From the NCBI RefSeq assembly GCF_002943425.1, contig NZ_PTRA01000010.1, positions 20,408 through 84,407 on the forward strand: a stretch of DNA of 64,000 bases, given 5' to 3'. Source of the stretch: Siphonobacter curvatus. Its GTDB lineage: Bacteria > Bacteroidota > Bacteroidia > Cytophagales > Spirosomataceae. The translations under genes and the position numbers were made by a program. Positions 54,373 to 62,845 of the stretch are shown piece after piece (position 1 is the stretch's first letter; each line of letters starts with the position of its first letter). The notes beneath the pieces are model-generated. The model searched no databases and was not told the origin of the DNA. It was given only the letters and a program-made list of their open reading frames with translations.

Positions 54373-54933
54373 ATGATCACGCTTGCAACGTATCTTAATC
54401 AATTACAGCCCTTGAGTGCTGGCTTTTGGCAGCAGATTCAAGTAATGGCCCATATTCAGCACTATCCCGCGGGCCACCAATTAGCGTATCCCGGCTATGC
54501 CCGCTCACAACTCTACTTTGTAGAAGAAGGGCTTATTAAAGTCTACACGTATGACGAAGAAACGGGGCTCCCGGCGATTCATCATTTCTTTCAAGCAGGG
54601 GATTTTATCATTTGGCCGGCTTCTCATCCGACTTTCCAATCCAATGCACTCTACGTCGAATGCCTGGAACCTAGTCACCTGGTTGGTTTTTCCTACCAGG
54701 CTTTGCATGACACGATTCTGCATTCTTCCGAAGCCTTAGACCTAGCTCACCGCATCATTGGGGATATTCTGAGAACGCTAGAGTTTCGCACCCAACTCCT
54801 TACGCAATCCACTGCCGGGCGCTACCAACACTTTTGCCAGCGATTTCCCTGTCATCGGCTGAAAAACATAGACATCGCCTCTTACTTACACCTGAGCGTT
54901 AGTACCATAAGTCGGTTAAGAAGTCGAATCTAG
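54373..54933 (+). CDS. Crp/Fnr-family transcriptional regulator
   Basis: A 186-residue protein beginning MITLATYLNQLQPLS; an earlier ATG directly after the LanB stop (54334) would add a hydrophobic stretch and is less likely. The effector domain shows the beta-roll pattern (YPAGHQLAYPGYARSQLYFVEEGLIKVYTYDEETGL, FFQAGDFIIWPASH). The short C-terminal HTH is DIASYLHLSVSTISRLRSRI. The cAMP-binding arginine pattern is not obvious, so the effector may differ. It lies 39 bp after lanB on the same strand and may regulate the locus or be its operon member. Confidence 0.85.
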   Translation: MITLATYLNQLQPLSAGFWQQIQVMAHIQHYPAGHQLAYPGYARSQLYFVEEGLIKVYTYDEETGLPAIHHFFQAGDFIIWPASHPTFQSNALYVECLEPSHLVGFSYQALHDTILHSSEALDLAHRIIGDILRTLEFRTQLLTQSTAGRYQHFCQRFPCHRLKNIDIASYLHLSVSTISRLRSRI

Positions 54934-55083
54934 GGGTTCAGAATGCTCGCTAGCAATGCATTCTCTCTCTTTTAGCACTTTACTTCGTGCGCTAGCACAT
55001 CCAGTGACTACAATAGCCTTCTTAGCTTTATCCTAACGATTCAAGGCACCCGCCTTCCGGTTTACACTCTTATACCATACCCT

Positions 55084-55494
55084 ATGAATTACGTTCGCGA
55101 GCTAGTGCTAGCCCTACTAGTCCTCTTATTTGCCTATGCCGGCGTGAGTAAGCTTTGGGAGGGGCCGGAATTTGAGCGGCAACTAGCTGCCCAGCCCTTG
55201 CCAGACTGGTCTAAAACGCCTTTGCGTTACGGCTTACCGCTACTCGAATTAGTTATTGCAGGATGCCTACTCAGCAGGGCTACTAGAGGGGCGGCTCTGG
55301 TAGGTTATACCCTGCTGATGGCCCTGCTCACGGGTTACATTGCTCTGGGTCTACTCGGAGTCTTTCCGCAAATGCCCTGCAGTTGTGGTGGCATTCTTCG
55401 GGGCATGGGCTGGAAACCCCATTTGTATTTGAATCTCTTTTTTCTCGCTTTGGCCTTCACCAGTCTTCGCTGGCATTATCAGCAAAAGCCTTGA
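55084..55494 (+). CDS. MauE/DoxX-type redox-associated membrane protein
   Basis: A 136-residue protein with four membrane segments (LVLALLVLLFAYAGVSKLW, LELVIAGCLLS, LVGYTLLMALLTGYIAL, LYLNLFFLALAFTSL). PQMPCSCGGILRGMGWKPH is the cysteine signature of MauE/DoxX-like proteins associated with thiol exchange. In Bacteroidota such genes often lie beside TlpA thioredoxins and SusC/SusD pairs, as here. It would move electrons across the inner membrane to periplasmic thiol proteins, but the substrate is unknown. Confidence 0.82.
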   Translation: MNYVRELVLALLVLLFAYAGVSKLWEGPEFERQLAAQPLPDWSKTPLRYGLPLLELVIAGCLLSRATRGAALVGYTLLMALLTGYIALGLLGVFPQMPCSCGGILRGMGWKPHLYLNLFFLALAFTSLRWHYQQKP

Positions 55495-55616
55495 AAGCCC
55501 GTTTCCCGGAGTGGGAGTGCTCCGCGCGCTGCGGCCAGGGTACCTGCCTATCCCCTGTATACGTATAGGCTCCTTACTACTTGTACTCCTAGTAATCACT
55601 TAAATTGATGTCACTC

Positions 55617-55913
55617 ATGCATGCATCCAAAGTAAGTCTGGCGGGCGTTTTCGCCTTTGTTTTCGCCGCTGGTGCGGCCCTGGCTACCCAGCAGGTTTCT
55701 GAGATCAAGTCGGCTTCCACAGAGTGGACCCGGGTTCGCCGGGGAACAACCATTGCTTGGGAGCAGATGAATACTACCCAATCCTGTATTGCCTCGAACC
55801 AACTCTGTAAAGCCGTTTTTGCTGAAGGCTATGATCCGAATGAGCATAGCAATCTCGAAAACGAAGCAGCCGCTGAATCGGTGATTCAGGACAATGGCTT
55901 TGTATCCCTGTAA
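55617..55913 (+). CDS. DUF6520-like small exported protein
   Basis: A 98-residue protein with an N-terminal hydrophobic segment (KVSLAGVFAFVFAAGAALA) that reads as a signal peptide and a short mature part with two cysteines (SCIASNQLCKA). This matches the DUF6520 pattern of Bacteroidota (a signal, then C-x5-6-C near the C-terminus), which is often found near MauE and TlpA genes. Starts at 55605-55608 are possible; 55617 gives the best signal. It may be a substrate or partner of the thiol system, which is an inference. Confidence 0.65.
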   Translation: MHASKVSLAGVFAFVFAAGAALATQQVSEIKSASTEWTRVRRGTTIAWEQMNTTQSCIASNQLCKAVFAEGYDPNEHSNLENEAAAESVIQDNGFVSL

Positions 55914-56014
55914 GCTTAACTAGTAAACGCTTTTTCCTTAGCTTCCTGACGATTATCCATGACCCACCAACTGGGGGATGATTTGTATCGTCGTCCCGAA
56001 GGAAGCTTTTTTAC

Positions 56015-56046
56015 ACCCCCGCTTTTATAAGGCGGGGGAGTTTTGT
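56015..56046. terminator. Shared intrinsic terminator between convergent genes
   Basis: CCCCCGC pairs with GCGGGGG around a short loop, followed by AGTTTTG on the plus strand; on the minus strand an A-rich run faces the susD end. It can stop both the DUF6520-like transcript and the SusD operon. Confidence 0.75.
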
Positions 56047-57393
56047 TTAGCGCGGATTCTGAGCAATTCCACTCGCCTGGATTTCCGTCGTGGGAATTGG
56101 AAACGTGTAGCGTGGGTCATTGGGTTTGAGCGCATGTCGCTGGCCCTGATCATCCACCCGTTCAAGCGTTTTTTGCCAGCGCGACTCCAGGTTCAATCGC
56201 CGCAAATCCGCCCAGCGCAGTCCCCGGGCGACTAATTCCTTTCTTCGCTCCCGCAGTACAAGGTCCAGTACGTCAGAAACGGCACCGAGGCGGTAAGGCT
56301 GAAAGTGCACGGCCAAAAAACGGGCCTGTAGCAAGGTGTTTAGATCGGTAAGCGAAGCCTGGTTTTGTCCCAGGCGGGCGTAACATTCCGCCCGGGTAAG
56401 CAGGACTTCACCCGTAGTCAAGCTACCGCTAAAACCGCTACTTCCCGAATAACTTCCTTTAAAAACCCGATCGGGCGTAAAAAAGCAGGCACGACGCAGA
56501 TCCCCAGTTTGATAGCTTGCATACAAACCCGCCTCTAGTTGCGTGCTTTCTTCGTAGTGAAACAAGTAGGGATTAGTTTGACTGTAAAAAATAATTTCGG
56601 GGTTTTCCTCCCAGCGCGGCATGGGCCGAACGGCCAGCGTGTCTAACTTTTGATAATCTAATAAAGAAGCCCCGCGTTCCAAACAGGCCGTCGCGTGTAC
56701 TAAGGCCAGATCGTAACGCCCCATAGTTAGATACACCCGCGCGCGTAGTCCTTCCACGCCCCAGCGGCTTGGGCGTTGCCGGTACACGGAGCGCTCGGCT
56801 AAACGAAGGGCCGCTTCATCTAAATCCGATAATACTTGGTCGTAGGCCTGCTGCAAATTACCCCGGCCCACCAGAACGTTTACATTCGCAGTCAGCCGGA
56901 TGGGAAGACCCAGCTCTTGAGGAGCCGTTTCAGCCTGGTAAGGCGCAGCAAACTGCTGTAGCAGCCCGTACAAGGCAAAGGCCCGGTGAAAATAGGCTTC
57001 CCCTTTTAATTGCTCGATTTCGGCCTGATTGTCCGGTGTCACCGGTACGTAAGGAATCCCGTCAAGCACAACGTTGGCAATAAAAATAGCCCCGTACGGT
57101 TTATTCCAATCATTTGATGCCTCACTGCCAAAGACGTCGGATTTCCACAGGTACGCCTTTTGCTCGATTTCACTTAGGGACTGGATACTACTGGGCTGTG
57201 CAACGAAATCATCGTCGGCTAGCGTATTCAGGCCGGGATAGATGTTTAAATCGCCCGTCGCCATATTATTAAGCAAGGCTCTAAAGTCCGCTACGGTGGT
57301 GGGTACCAACAAAGCCTTATTCGGTTTTTCTTCCAAAAACTTACTCTGGCAACCCATTAGCAGACTGCCTAAAATCCACAGGATCTTTTTCAT
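56047..57393 (-). CDS. SusD/RagB-family outer-membrane lipoprotein
   Basis: A 448-residue lipoprotein (ILWILGSLLMGC, lipobox) with the family features FLEEKPNKALLVPTTVADF, a TPR-rich middle (EAYFHRAFALYGLLQQF, ARVYLTMGRYDLALVHATACL) and the C-terminal RRKELVARGLRWADLRRLNLE. SusD proteins cap the SusC pore at the cell surface and bind the ligand. The gene is last of the TlpA-SusC-SusD operon, 11 bp after susC. The ligand is unknown; in this context a peptide is possible. Confidence 0.93.
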   Translation of the reverse strand: MKKILWILGSLLMGCQSKFLEEKPNKALLVPTTVADFRALLNNMATGDLNIYPGLNTLADDDFVAQPSSIQSLSEIEQKAYLWKSDVFGSEASNDWNKPYGAIFIANVVLDGIPYVPVTPDNQAEIEQLKGEAYFHRAFALYGLLQQFAAPYQAETAPQELGLPIRLTANVNVLVGRGNLQQAYDQVLSDLDEAALRLAERSVYRQRPSRWGVEGLRARVYLTMGRYDLALVHATACLERGASLLDYQKLDTLAVRPMPRWEENPEIIFYSQTNPYLFHYEESTQLEAGLYASYQTGDLRRACFFTPDRVFKGSYSGSSGFSGSLTTGEVLLTRAECYARLGQNQASLTDLNTLLQARFLAVHFQPYRLGAVSDVLDLVLRERRKELVARGLRWADLRRLNLESRWQKTLERVDDQGQRHALKPNDPRYTFPIPTTEIQASGIAQNPR

Positions 57394-57404
57394 AGGAAAG
57401 AAGA

Positions 57405-60400
57405 TTAAAAGGTGAAGTTCATGCCCAGCGCCAGACTTCGCGCGGGCGGAAACCCATCAGGAAACTCCGGATCCAGTCCGCTTTTATCAGCCGTGTAGAG
57501 AAGGCCCAGATTCGCCGCGTAGAGATACACTTGTCCTTTGGGGAAACGGTAGCTTAAATTCATGTCCTGCCAGCGCAGGTGATCTCCCTTGGCAGCCAGG
57601 ATCTCAGCGTTGGCATAAAAACTATCCCGGCTACTACTGAAGGTTTGAGGCCGGGAAGGCACCTGAGTCCAGGCTTCATCACCGGGTTGCTGCCAACGCA
57701 GGGCATAATCCCCGTGACTTGCCTTTCCCCCTAACACGTTACCGTACACGACGGAAGTCTTGCGAAAGAAATAACCCAGTCGGTAGGTCAGATTGGCCGA
57801 AAGCGAAAAGCGCTTGTAGGAAAGCGTATTACGAAGCGCTCCGTATACGAGTGGGCGTCGGGAGCCGTGGTAGACCAGATCGGTTAAAGGCACACTTACC
57901 AGTTGGGAATAGTTCTGGCTCACCTCCCCGTTTAGATAGCCCTGCGGATTGCCCGTCGCTGGATCCAGCCCCGCCCAGGCGTAACTATACAGCGCGTACT
58001 GGGGCTTGCCCTCTAAGGGAACATTCGCAGAACCGACAAAGGAGAGGGTACTGGAAGCAGGCCCCAGGTACTTAGTCAGCCAGTCCTTATTGTAGCTGAA
58101 GAGAAACGTCGTCTCCCACTTCAGTCGTCGATTGACATTTAAACTCGTCAGCGTCAAATCTATACCCCGGCCCTTCGTATTCGCTGAATTACCTTTCAAG
58201 GAAGCCACGCCCGTCTGCGGTGCCAGCGTGGAGGTAGCCATTAAATCCAAACCCTTTTTAGCGTACCACTCCAAACTTCCGACGATACGCCGGTTTTTGG
58301 ATTGAAAATCCAGCCCGACGTTGGTCATGCCTACGCGTTCCCAGCGAAGCGAAGGGTTAGGCGGATTGGTAATCATCGCGTAAGGTAATCCCGAAGCGGC
58401 ATCAAAGGACTGGTAGTAGGCTGTGGTGTAAGCCGATACACTTTTATCAATATTTCCGCTATATCCGTAAGTCAGGCGCAATTTGAGATACGGTAAAGCC
58501 GAAAGGTGATAAAAGGTCTCTTCGTGCAGGTTCCAGCCCAGACCCAGGGAATACAGAGGAACGCCCCGCTGGTTGGCATCCACGCCAAAAAGATTACTCT
58601 GATCGTAACGCGTGCTCGCCGATACGCTGTAGCGCCGGTCGTAGGTATAGGAAGCATTCGTATACAAAGAAAGAAAGCGGTCGACCTGCAGGGTACTCCC
58701 GTCCTTATAAGGAATGTAACTGAGCTGGGAAGCCGGGTTAATGGCCGATGCATAGGGCAAAAGGTAGTTCACGGCTTTACTCGTCAGGTGCTCGGCATCG
58801 TAGCCGTATAACCGCGCGGAACGCGCGTAGCGCCTCAGCTCAGAAATCTCGCTCCCCCCTAACCAGGAAAGCTCGTGCTTACCTCCCCAGTGCCGCTGAT
58901 ACGCCAGTTGCCCCCGCAGGTTATGACCGGTACTGCGCGCGTTACTCTCATCTAGCATATCTCCCAGCGGAATGGGTAAACTGCCATCGGCCTGCCGAAA
59001 GGAATTAATCAGCTTACGCGTTTCGTAGCTTTCCTGCTTTTGCAGGTTCCGCTGCAGCGAAGATCCCGGGGCATATTGGTACTGTAGCGAAGCCGTTAGG
59101 CCCGGTAGCACCTGATAACTTAGTCCCAGATTAAGCCGCAACTCCTGCGTTCGCCGGCTATAATCCGCTAGGCGTAATTCCTCTAAGGGCTTATAGTCCC
59201 AGGGCAGCGGCTGAGGCGTAAGAACCCCCACCCGGTAATCTTTTGGAATGGCCAGGGGCTGCCCCTGTTCATCCGCCAGCCGGGCATAGGGATTTTTAGA
59301 TAGCAGTTGCACCTGATTCATGGGCGTGAGCCCGCCATTATTTTGCAGGGTGCGGCCCGCCGTCAGGTAGAATTCTGTCGTCAGGTCGAGTTTTCGCTTG
59401 AGAAGGGACCAGGTATTTTTCGCGCTCAGGGTTAGACGCCGGTAGCCATCCCCCACGGCCGTACTGCGATTCTCATCCCAACCCGCGGCTACCCGGTACC
59501 GATGCTGAGCAGCCCCTCCCGTCAGGTTTAATGCGTACTGCTGGTTGATGCTGGGCTGGTACAGATACCGCAGGTAGTCCTGGCGTACATCCTGCGTTTT
59601 CAGTTGTTCCAGTTGCTGAGCCACCTGCGCCGCCGACAACTTTCCGTCCCGTCCCGCAATGAGCAGTTCCACCACGGGACTCAACACGAGCTTATTGGGG
59701 GAAGTCTCCTGACTTCGGTAATAGCCCCTGGTAAACAACTGCTGCTCGTTGGCAATGAAGTCCGCCGAGCTCATCAGCGAAACATAATAGGGATCCGGTT
59801 TTTCGCCCACGGTCACGTTCGCCGTCAGCGAAACCACCGGAGCCTGATTAAATTTTCCCTGTTTCGTGGTAATGACGATTACCCCATTGCCGGCTCTTGC
59901 CCCCCATATGGAAGCGGCGGCGGCATCTTTTAGGACGGTTACGCTTTCCACGTCGTTGGGGTTGATGGTATTGATATCCCCTTCAAAGGCAAAGTTGTCA
60001 ATGACAATCAGGGGTTCGGCGCGGGCATTGAGCGTGCTTTGGCCGCGGATTCGGATGGGCGTCTGGGCGTTGGGGCTACTATTCTGCCGAACAAAGGTAA
60101 GTCCCGGCACCACGTCAGCCAGCCGGCTAATCAAATCCGTACTGACACTGCGGTTTAACAGCTGCTGATCCACAGTGACAAAGGAACCCGTCGCCCGCTC
60201 CTTGGGAATGCGTTCAAAGCCATTAGAAATCACCACCTCGGAAAGTTGACTGGCTTCTTCACTCAGGGCAATGGTTCCCACGTTTGGGCCCAGGGGCACT
60301 GGCTTGCTTTGGTAGCCCACGCTGGAAATGATGAGCATACCCGTCTGCTGCGCCGTGCGCAAGGTAAAGCGCCCCAACGAATCCGTCGTCGTTCCCAGGT

Positions 60401-60539
60401 TGCTATCCTGCAACCGCACACTAGCTCCCGCCAGAGGCTGTAAGTGCGGTAGCGCCACTACGCGCCCCTGGGTAATCAACTGGCAGGTGCCCAGCCCCGG
60501 TAGTGCCAGGGCCCACAAAAAAATTAAAATCTGCTTCAT
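57405..60539 (-). CDS. SusC/RagA-family TonB-dependent transporter
   Basis: A 1044-residue outer-membrane transporter. A signal is followed by a carboxypeptidase-D-regulatory-like domain (AGASVRLQDSNLGTTTDSLGRF), then a TonB-dependent plug (VIVIDNFAFEGDINTIN, DVESVTVLKDAAAASIWGARAGNGVIVITTK) and a 22-strand barrel with aromatic girdle ending LALGMNFTF. It imports or moves large molecules with TonB energy. Transcription runs TlpA, SusC, SusD. The gene starts 29 bp after tlpA. Confidence 0.93.
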   Translation of the reverse strand: MKQILIFLWALALPGLGTCQLITQGRVVALPHLQPLAGASVRLQDSNLGTTTDSLGRFTLRTAQQTGMLIISSVGYQSKPVPLGPNVGTIALSEEASQLSEVVISNGFERIPKERATGSFVTVDQQLLNRSVSTDLISRLADVVPGLTFVRQNSSPNAQTPIRIRGQSTLNARAEPLIVIDNFAFEGDINTINPNDVESVTVLKDAAAASIWGARAGNGVIVITTKQGKFNQAPVVSLTANVTVGEKPDPYYVSLMSSADFIANEQQLFTRGYYRSQETSPNKLVLSPVVELLIAGRDGKLSAAQVAQQLEQLKTQDVRQDYLRYLYQPSINQQYALNLTGGAAQHRYRVAAGWDENRSTAVGDGYRRLTLSAKNTWSLLKRKLDLTTEFYLTAGRTLQNNGGLTPMNQVQLLSKNPYARLADEQGQPLAIPKDYRVGVLTPQPLPWDYKPLEELRLADYSRRTQELRLNLGLSYQVLPGLTASLQYQYAPGSSLQRNLQKQESYETRKLINSFRQADGSLPIPLGDMLDESNARSTGHNLRGQLAYQRHWGGKHELSWLGGSEISELRRYARSARLYGYDAEHLTSKAVNYLLPYASAINPASQLSYIPYKDGSTLQVDRFLSLYTNASYTYDRRYSVSASTRYDQSNLFGVDANQRGVPLYSLGLGWNLHEETFYHLSALPYLKLRLTYGYSGNIDKSVSAYTTAYYQSFDAASGLPYAMITNPPNPSLRWERVGMTNVGLDFQSKNRRIVGSLEWYAKKGLDLMATSTLAPQTGVASLKGNSANTKGRGIDLTLTSLNVNRRLKWETTFLFSYNKDWLTKYLGPASSTLSFVGSANVPLEGKPQYALYSYAWAGLDPATGNPQGYLNGEVSQNYSQLVSVPLTDLVYHGSRRPLVYGALRNTLSYKRFSLSANLTYRLGYFFRKTSVVYGNVLGGKASHGDYALRWQQPGDEAWTQVPSRPQTFSSSRDSFYANAEILAAKGDHLRWQDMNLSYRFPKGQVYLYAANLGLLYTADKSGLDPEFPDGFPPARSLALGMNFTF

Positions 60540-60568
60540 GATAAGTATATGGTTAAGAGAAGAAAGGA

Positions 60569-61852
60569 TTAACGGTCGCGAATGATCAAAAAAGGAAGCG
60601 TACGCTGTTCGGCGGTGATTTCCAAGTCATAGGGAACCAGTGCCTGATTCAGAGCTTTGAGATCTGATACGGTTGCCGGTAAGTCCAAATCCGTCTTTTG
60701 CCGCAGGCCCGTCTCATCGATTAACAGAGCAGGACTGCGCTGGGTATAGTTGATTTGGTAGAAGAGCTGGGCAAAGGAGGCGTTACGTAAGCGGTAGCCG
60801 AAGGTATCATGCTGAATCACAGGCTTGCCTCCAGTAGCGGCAGGTAGCTTGTTTTGATCGGAGGTACGGCGCATCACAAAACAGTCCAGAAGTCGCTGTT
60901 CTACCCCGGCCTTATACTGCGGAAATAGGCGGGCTAATTCCTGCTGCATAATCGGGTAAAAATCCTTTTGCATGGATTTCGGAACCAGTAGCTCGTAACA
61001 GTAGCCATTGCCCGCCTTTTGCCAATCGATGAAATCCTGCCCGACAAGATCGGTCGTCAAGCACGAAGGGTCTTTTACTTCAAAGCGGGTATTAAGCTCG
61101 GTAAAAACCTGGGGTCTAACCGAATACGCCGTTTTATACAGCCAACTTAAGCTCTGGTTAGTGCCCAGGTATTTCATGCCGGTGCTATCACGCTTTAAAA
61201 TAGAGCCGTAAGGCAGACCTGACGTGTGACTCGTGAGCACGGAATGGTAGATGAGGTTCTCTCCTTTGCCTCCGTTATTATTGACTAGAAACGGCAGCTG
61301 CCGATCAAACGCTAGCGGCGCCACGTATTCCTGTTGCCTTACGCTGAGCTGACGGCTTTGCAAATACGTTTGAATCGTTTCGGCGGTTACTTCCCTGGGT
61401 TCCGTAAAGGCGCGAACGACCCCCGAAGCGTCAATCCACACGTAATGTGGGAGCGAGTTATGCGGAAAAAGCGCGTGTAACAGCGTATCTTCTACGACTT
61501 CCGGTCCTTCTATACGTCGCTTGTATTTAGCTTCATATTTAGCCCTGAATGCTTCTACTTCCTTACGGCTTTGACTCGTAACGGAAAGCACCTGCAATTG
61601 GCCTTCGAACTGCTTTTCCAGTTCCTGATGCTTTGGGATCATGGCAATGCAAGGGCTGCACCAGGTAGCCCAAAAGTCCAGCAGCACCAGCTTACCTTTT
61701 AAGGAAGTAGTGGGTAAGGACTTTCCTTGGTGGTGAAGTACCGTGGGTAAATCAATATTGGGTAAGGTATCTCCTACTGAAAGGGGGTTTCGCTGTGCCA
61801 GCAGCGCGCTGGAAAGGCATAGCATTCCCAGCAAACACATGAATGGTTTCAT
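60569..61852 (-). CDS. TlpA-type periplasmic thioredoxin with C-terminal extension
   Basis: A 427-residue protein with a signal peptide (FMCLLGMLCLSSALLAQ), a thioredoxin-like domain with the redox motif DFWATWCSPC (about 60-69), and a long C-terminal part of about 250 residues. The tail ends in ALLIDETGLRQKTDLDL and LVPYDLEITAEQRTLPFLIIRD, a DUF3738-like pattern. TlpA proteins reduce or oxidise thiols in the periplasm. It is the first gene of the operon with SusC and SusD, and its electrons may come from the MauE-type protein at 55084. Two more Cys pairs in the tail are unusual. Confidence 0.88.
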   Translation of the reverse strand: MKPFMCLLGMLCLSSALLAQRNPLSVGDTLPNIDLPTVLHHQGKSLPTTSLKGKLVLLDFWATWCSPCIAMIPKHQELEKQFEGQLQVLSVTSQSRKEVEAFRAKYEAKYKRRIEGPEVVEDTLLHALFPHNSLPHYVWIDASGVVRAFTEPREVTAETIQTYLQSRQLSVRQQEYVAPLAFDRQLPFLVNNNGGKGENLIYHSVLTSHTSGLPYGSILKRDSTGMKYLGTNQSLSWLYKTAYSVRPQVFTELNTRFEVKDPSCLTTDLVGQDFIDWQKAGNGYCYELLVPKSMQKDFYPIMQQELARLFPQYKAGVEQRLLDCFVMRRTSDQNKLPAATGGKPVIQHDTFGYRLRNASFAQLFYQINYTQRSPALLIDETGLRQKTDLDLPATVSDLKALNQALVPYDLEITAEQRTLPFLIIRDR

Positions 61853-62129
61853 TGTTTGGATGTGATTAAAATCAGGAAAGAAAGGGCAAAGCAGGTGCTG
61901 GCGCTTAAGGGGATCTTAAGCGCAAAGGGATACTGCCTAGGGGCGTGCACTCCCCTAGCCTGCTTAAAAGCAGCTATCTAGACTGCGGTCAGTCCGGAGG
62001 ACAGATAATAAGGGAAAGCATAGACTCCATACCGTGTTGCGTTTAGCTTTTCCTAACAAGGAAAAAGCGGTGAATGGAACGAAGGAATGAGTCTCTTTTC
62101 ATAAGTCAAGCGCCAAAAGAAGAAAGGAA

Positions 62130-62196
62130 GGCGTGGAGCTTCACTTATTGCCCTTGAGGTACTGGCATACCTACCACAAATAAGCTAGTCCACGCC
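62130..62196. ncRNA. Structured 67-bp element upstream of the TlpA operon
   Basis: Three nested stems, GGCGTGGA/TCCACGCC, CTTATT/AATAAG and AGGTA/TACCT, are separated by internal loops of 4-7 nt and capped by CTGGCA. Such a stacked structure could be a cis-regulatory RNA for tlpA-susC-susD (about 280 bp downstream on the minus strand), a terminator or a mobile repeat. I match it to no known riboswitch. Confidence 0.45.
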
Positions 62197-62345
62197 AAAG
62201 TCGGGTGTTCAGAACTCATTTGTCTCGTGGTAGCGTGAAAAGTGCCAGTTTTCGAGGGCGAGACTTATATAACGAAATTAAAAAGCTAAAAAAGACACTC
62301 ATACTTCAACTTAGCGATACAAAGATATAAAAAATTGCAAATAAC

Positions 62346-62380
62346 GAAAATATAATTGCAACATTTGCAATTATATTTTC
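62346..62380. promoter_or_regulatory. Perfect 16+16-bp palindrome, likely operator
   Basis: GAAAATATAATTGCAA, a 3-nt spacer CAT, and the exact complement TTGCAATTATATTTTC. A further ATTGCAAAT half-site lies 9 bp to the left. It sits 45 bp upstream of the -7 box of the XRE gene, a natural place for autoregulation by that helix-turn-helix protein. Confidence 0.65.
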
Positions 62381-62424
62381 AAATACATCCATTATATACT
62401 GATTTTCAATAATTTACAATACTA

Positions 62425-62432
62425 TACATTTG
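62425..62432 (+). promoter_or_regulatory. Bacteroidota -7 box for the XRE gene
   Basis: TACATTTG matches TAnnTTTG exactly and lies 27 bp before the start codon. The upstream TTTTC near 62402 is only a poor -33 match. Confidence 0.5.
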
Positions 62433-62458
62433 CAGCCAAACGATATCACCAAATTGAA

Positions 62459-62767
62459 ATGGCTGAAAATAGAATAAAAGCTATCCTAGCTGAAAAGAAA
62501 ATAAATAGCGTATTATTAGTAGAGTATTTACATAAAGATGCTAGTACTATATCTCGGTGGTGCAATAATAAGAGTCAACCTCATGTAAATGATTTATATA
62601 AAATAGCTGAATTTCTAAAAGTTGATATAAGAGACTTACTTGTAAAGACAGAATGGGATACAGGGCCATCACCTGCAGAAGTATTGAAAACGAAAAGAGA
62701 AGAAATTAAAATGGCTAAGAAAAGCAAAAAAGATAAACCTAAAAAACGTAGTGCAAAACTTGATTGA
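62459..62767 (+). CDS. XRE-family helix-turn-helix regulator
   Basis: A 102-residue protein. An N-terminal HTH_3 domain (IKAILAEKKINSVLLVEYLHKDASTISRWCNNKSQPHVNDLYKIAEFLKVDIRDLL, with DASTISRW as the recognition helix region) is followed by a highly basic lysine-rich tail (KMAKKSKKDKPKKRS). It probably binds the perfect palindrome at 62346-62380 as a dimer. The gene is AT-rich, unlike its neighbours, and stands between the TlpA operon and UDP-glucose dehydrogenase, in a region that could be of foreign origin. A regulatory target other than itself is unknown. Confidence 0.88.
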   Translation: MAENRIKAILAEKKINSVLLVEYLHKDASTISRWCNNKSQPHVNDLYKIAEFLKVDIRDLLVKTEWDTGPSPAEVLKTKREEIKMAKKSKKDKPKKRSAKLD

Positions 62768-62795
62768 TTCGATATATAATAAATCGTTAACCAGC

Positions 62796-62824
62796 TTGAT
62801 TGTTTAAAATATCAATTATATTTT
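62796..62824 (+). promoter_or_regulatory. Possible promoter of ugd
   Basis: TTG at 62796 and TATATTTT at 62817, spaced 18 bp, with one mismatch to TAnnTTTG. It lies 22 bp before the ATG at 62846. Confidence 0.3.
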
Positions 62825-62845
62825 CATAAACTTTTCCGCCACACT

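Larger units (their letters stand above)
61853..62458. other. Divergent regulatory region between TlpA operon and XRE gene
   Basis: About 600 bp. It holds a structured 67-bp element (62130-62196), a perfect long palindrome (62346-62380) and a TAnnTTTG -7 box (62425). A minus-strand frame of 24 codons (62217-62143, MSSEHPTLAWTS and so on) overlaps the structured element and is not supported as a gene. Confidence 0.6.

Noticed and set aside
62130..62196. Known riboswitch (TPP, cobalamin, SAM)
   Set aside because: I see no core bases of these classes; only nested stems are present.
62143..62217. 24-codon minus-strand frame upstream of tlpA
   Set aside because: It overlaps the structured element and has no independent support as a peptide gene.
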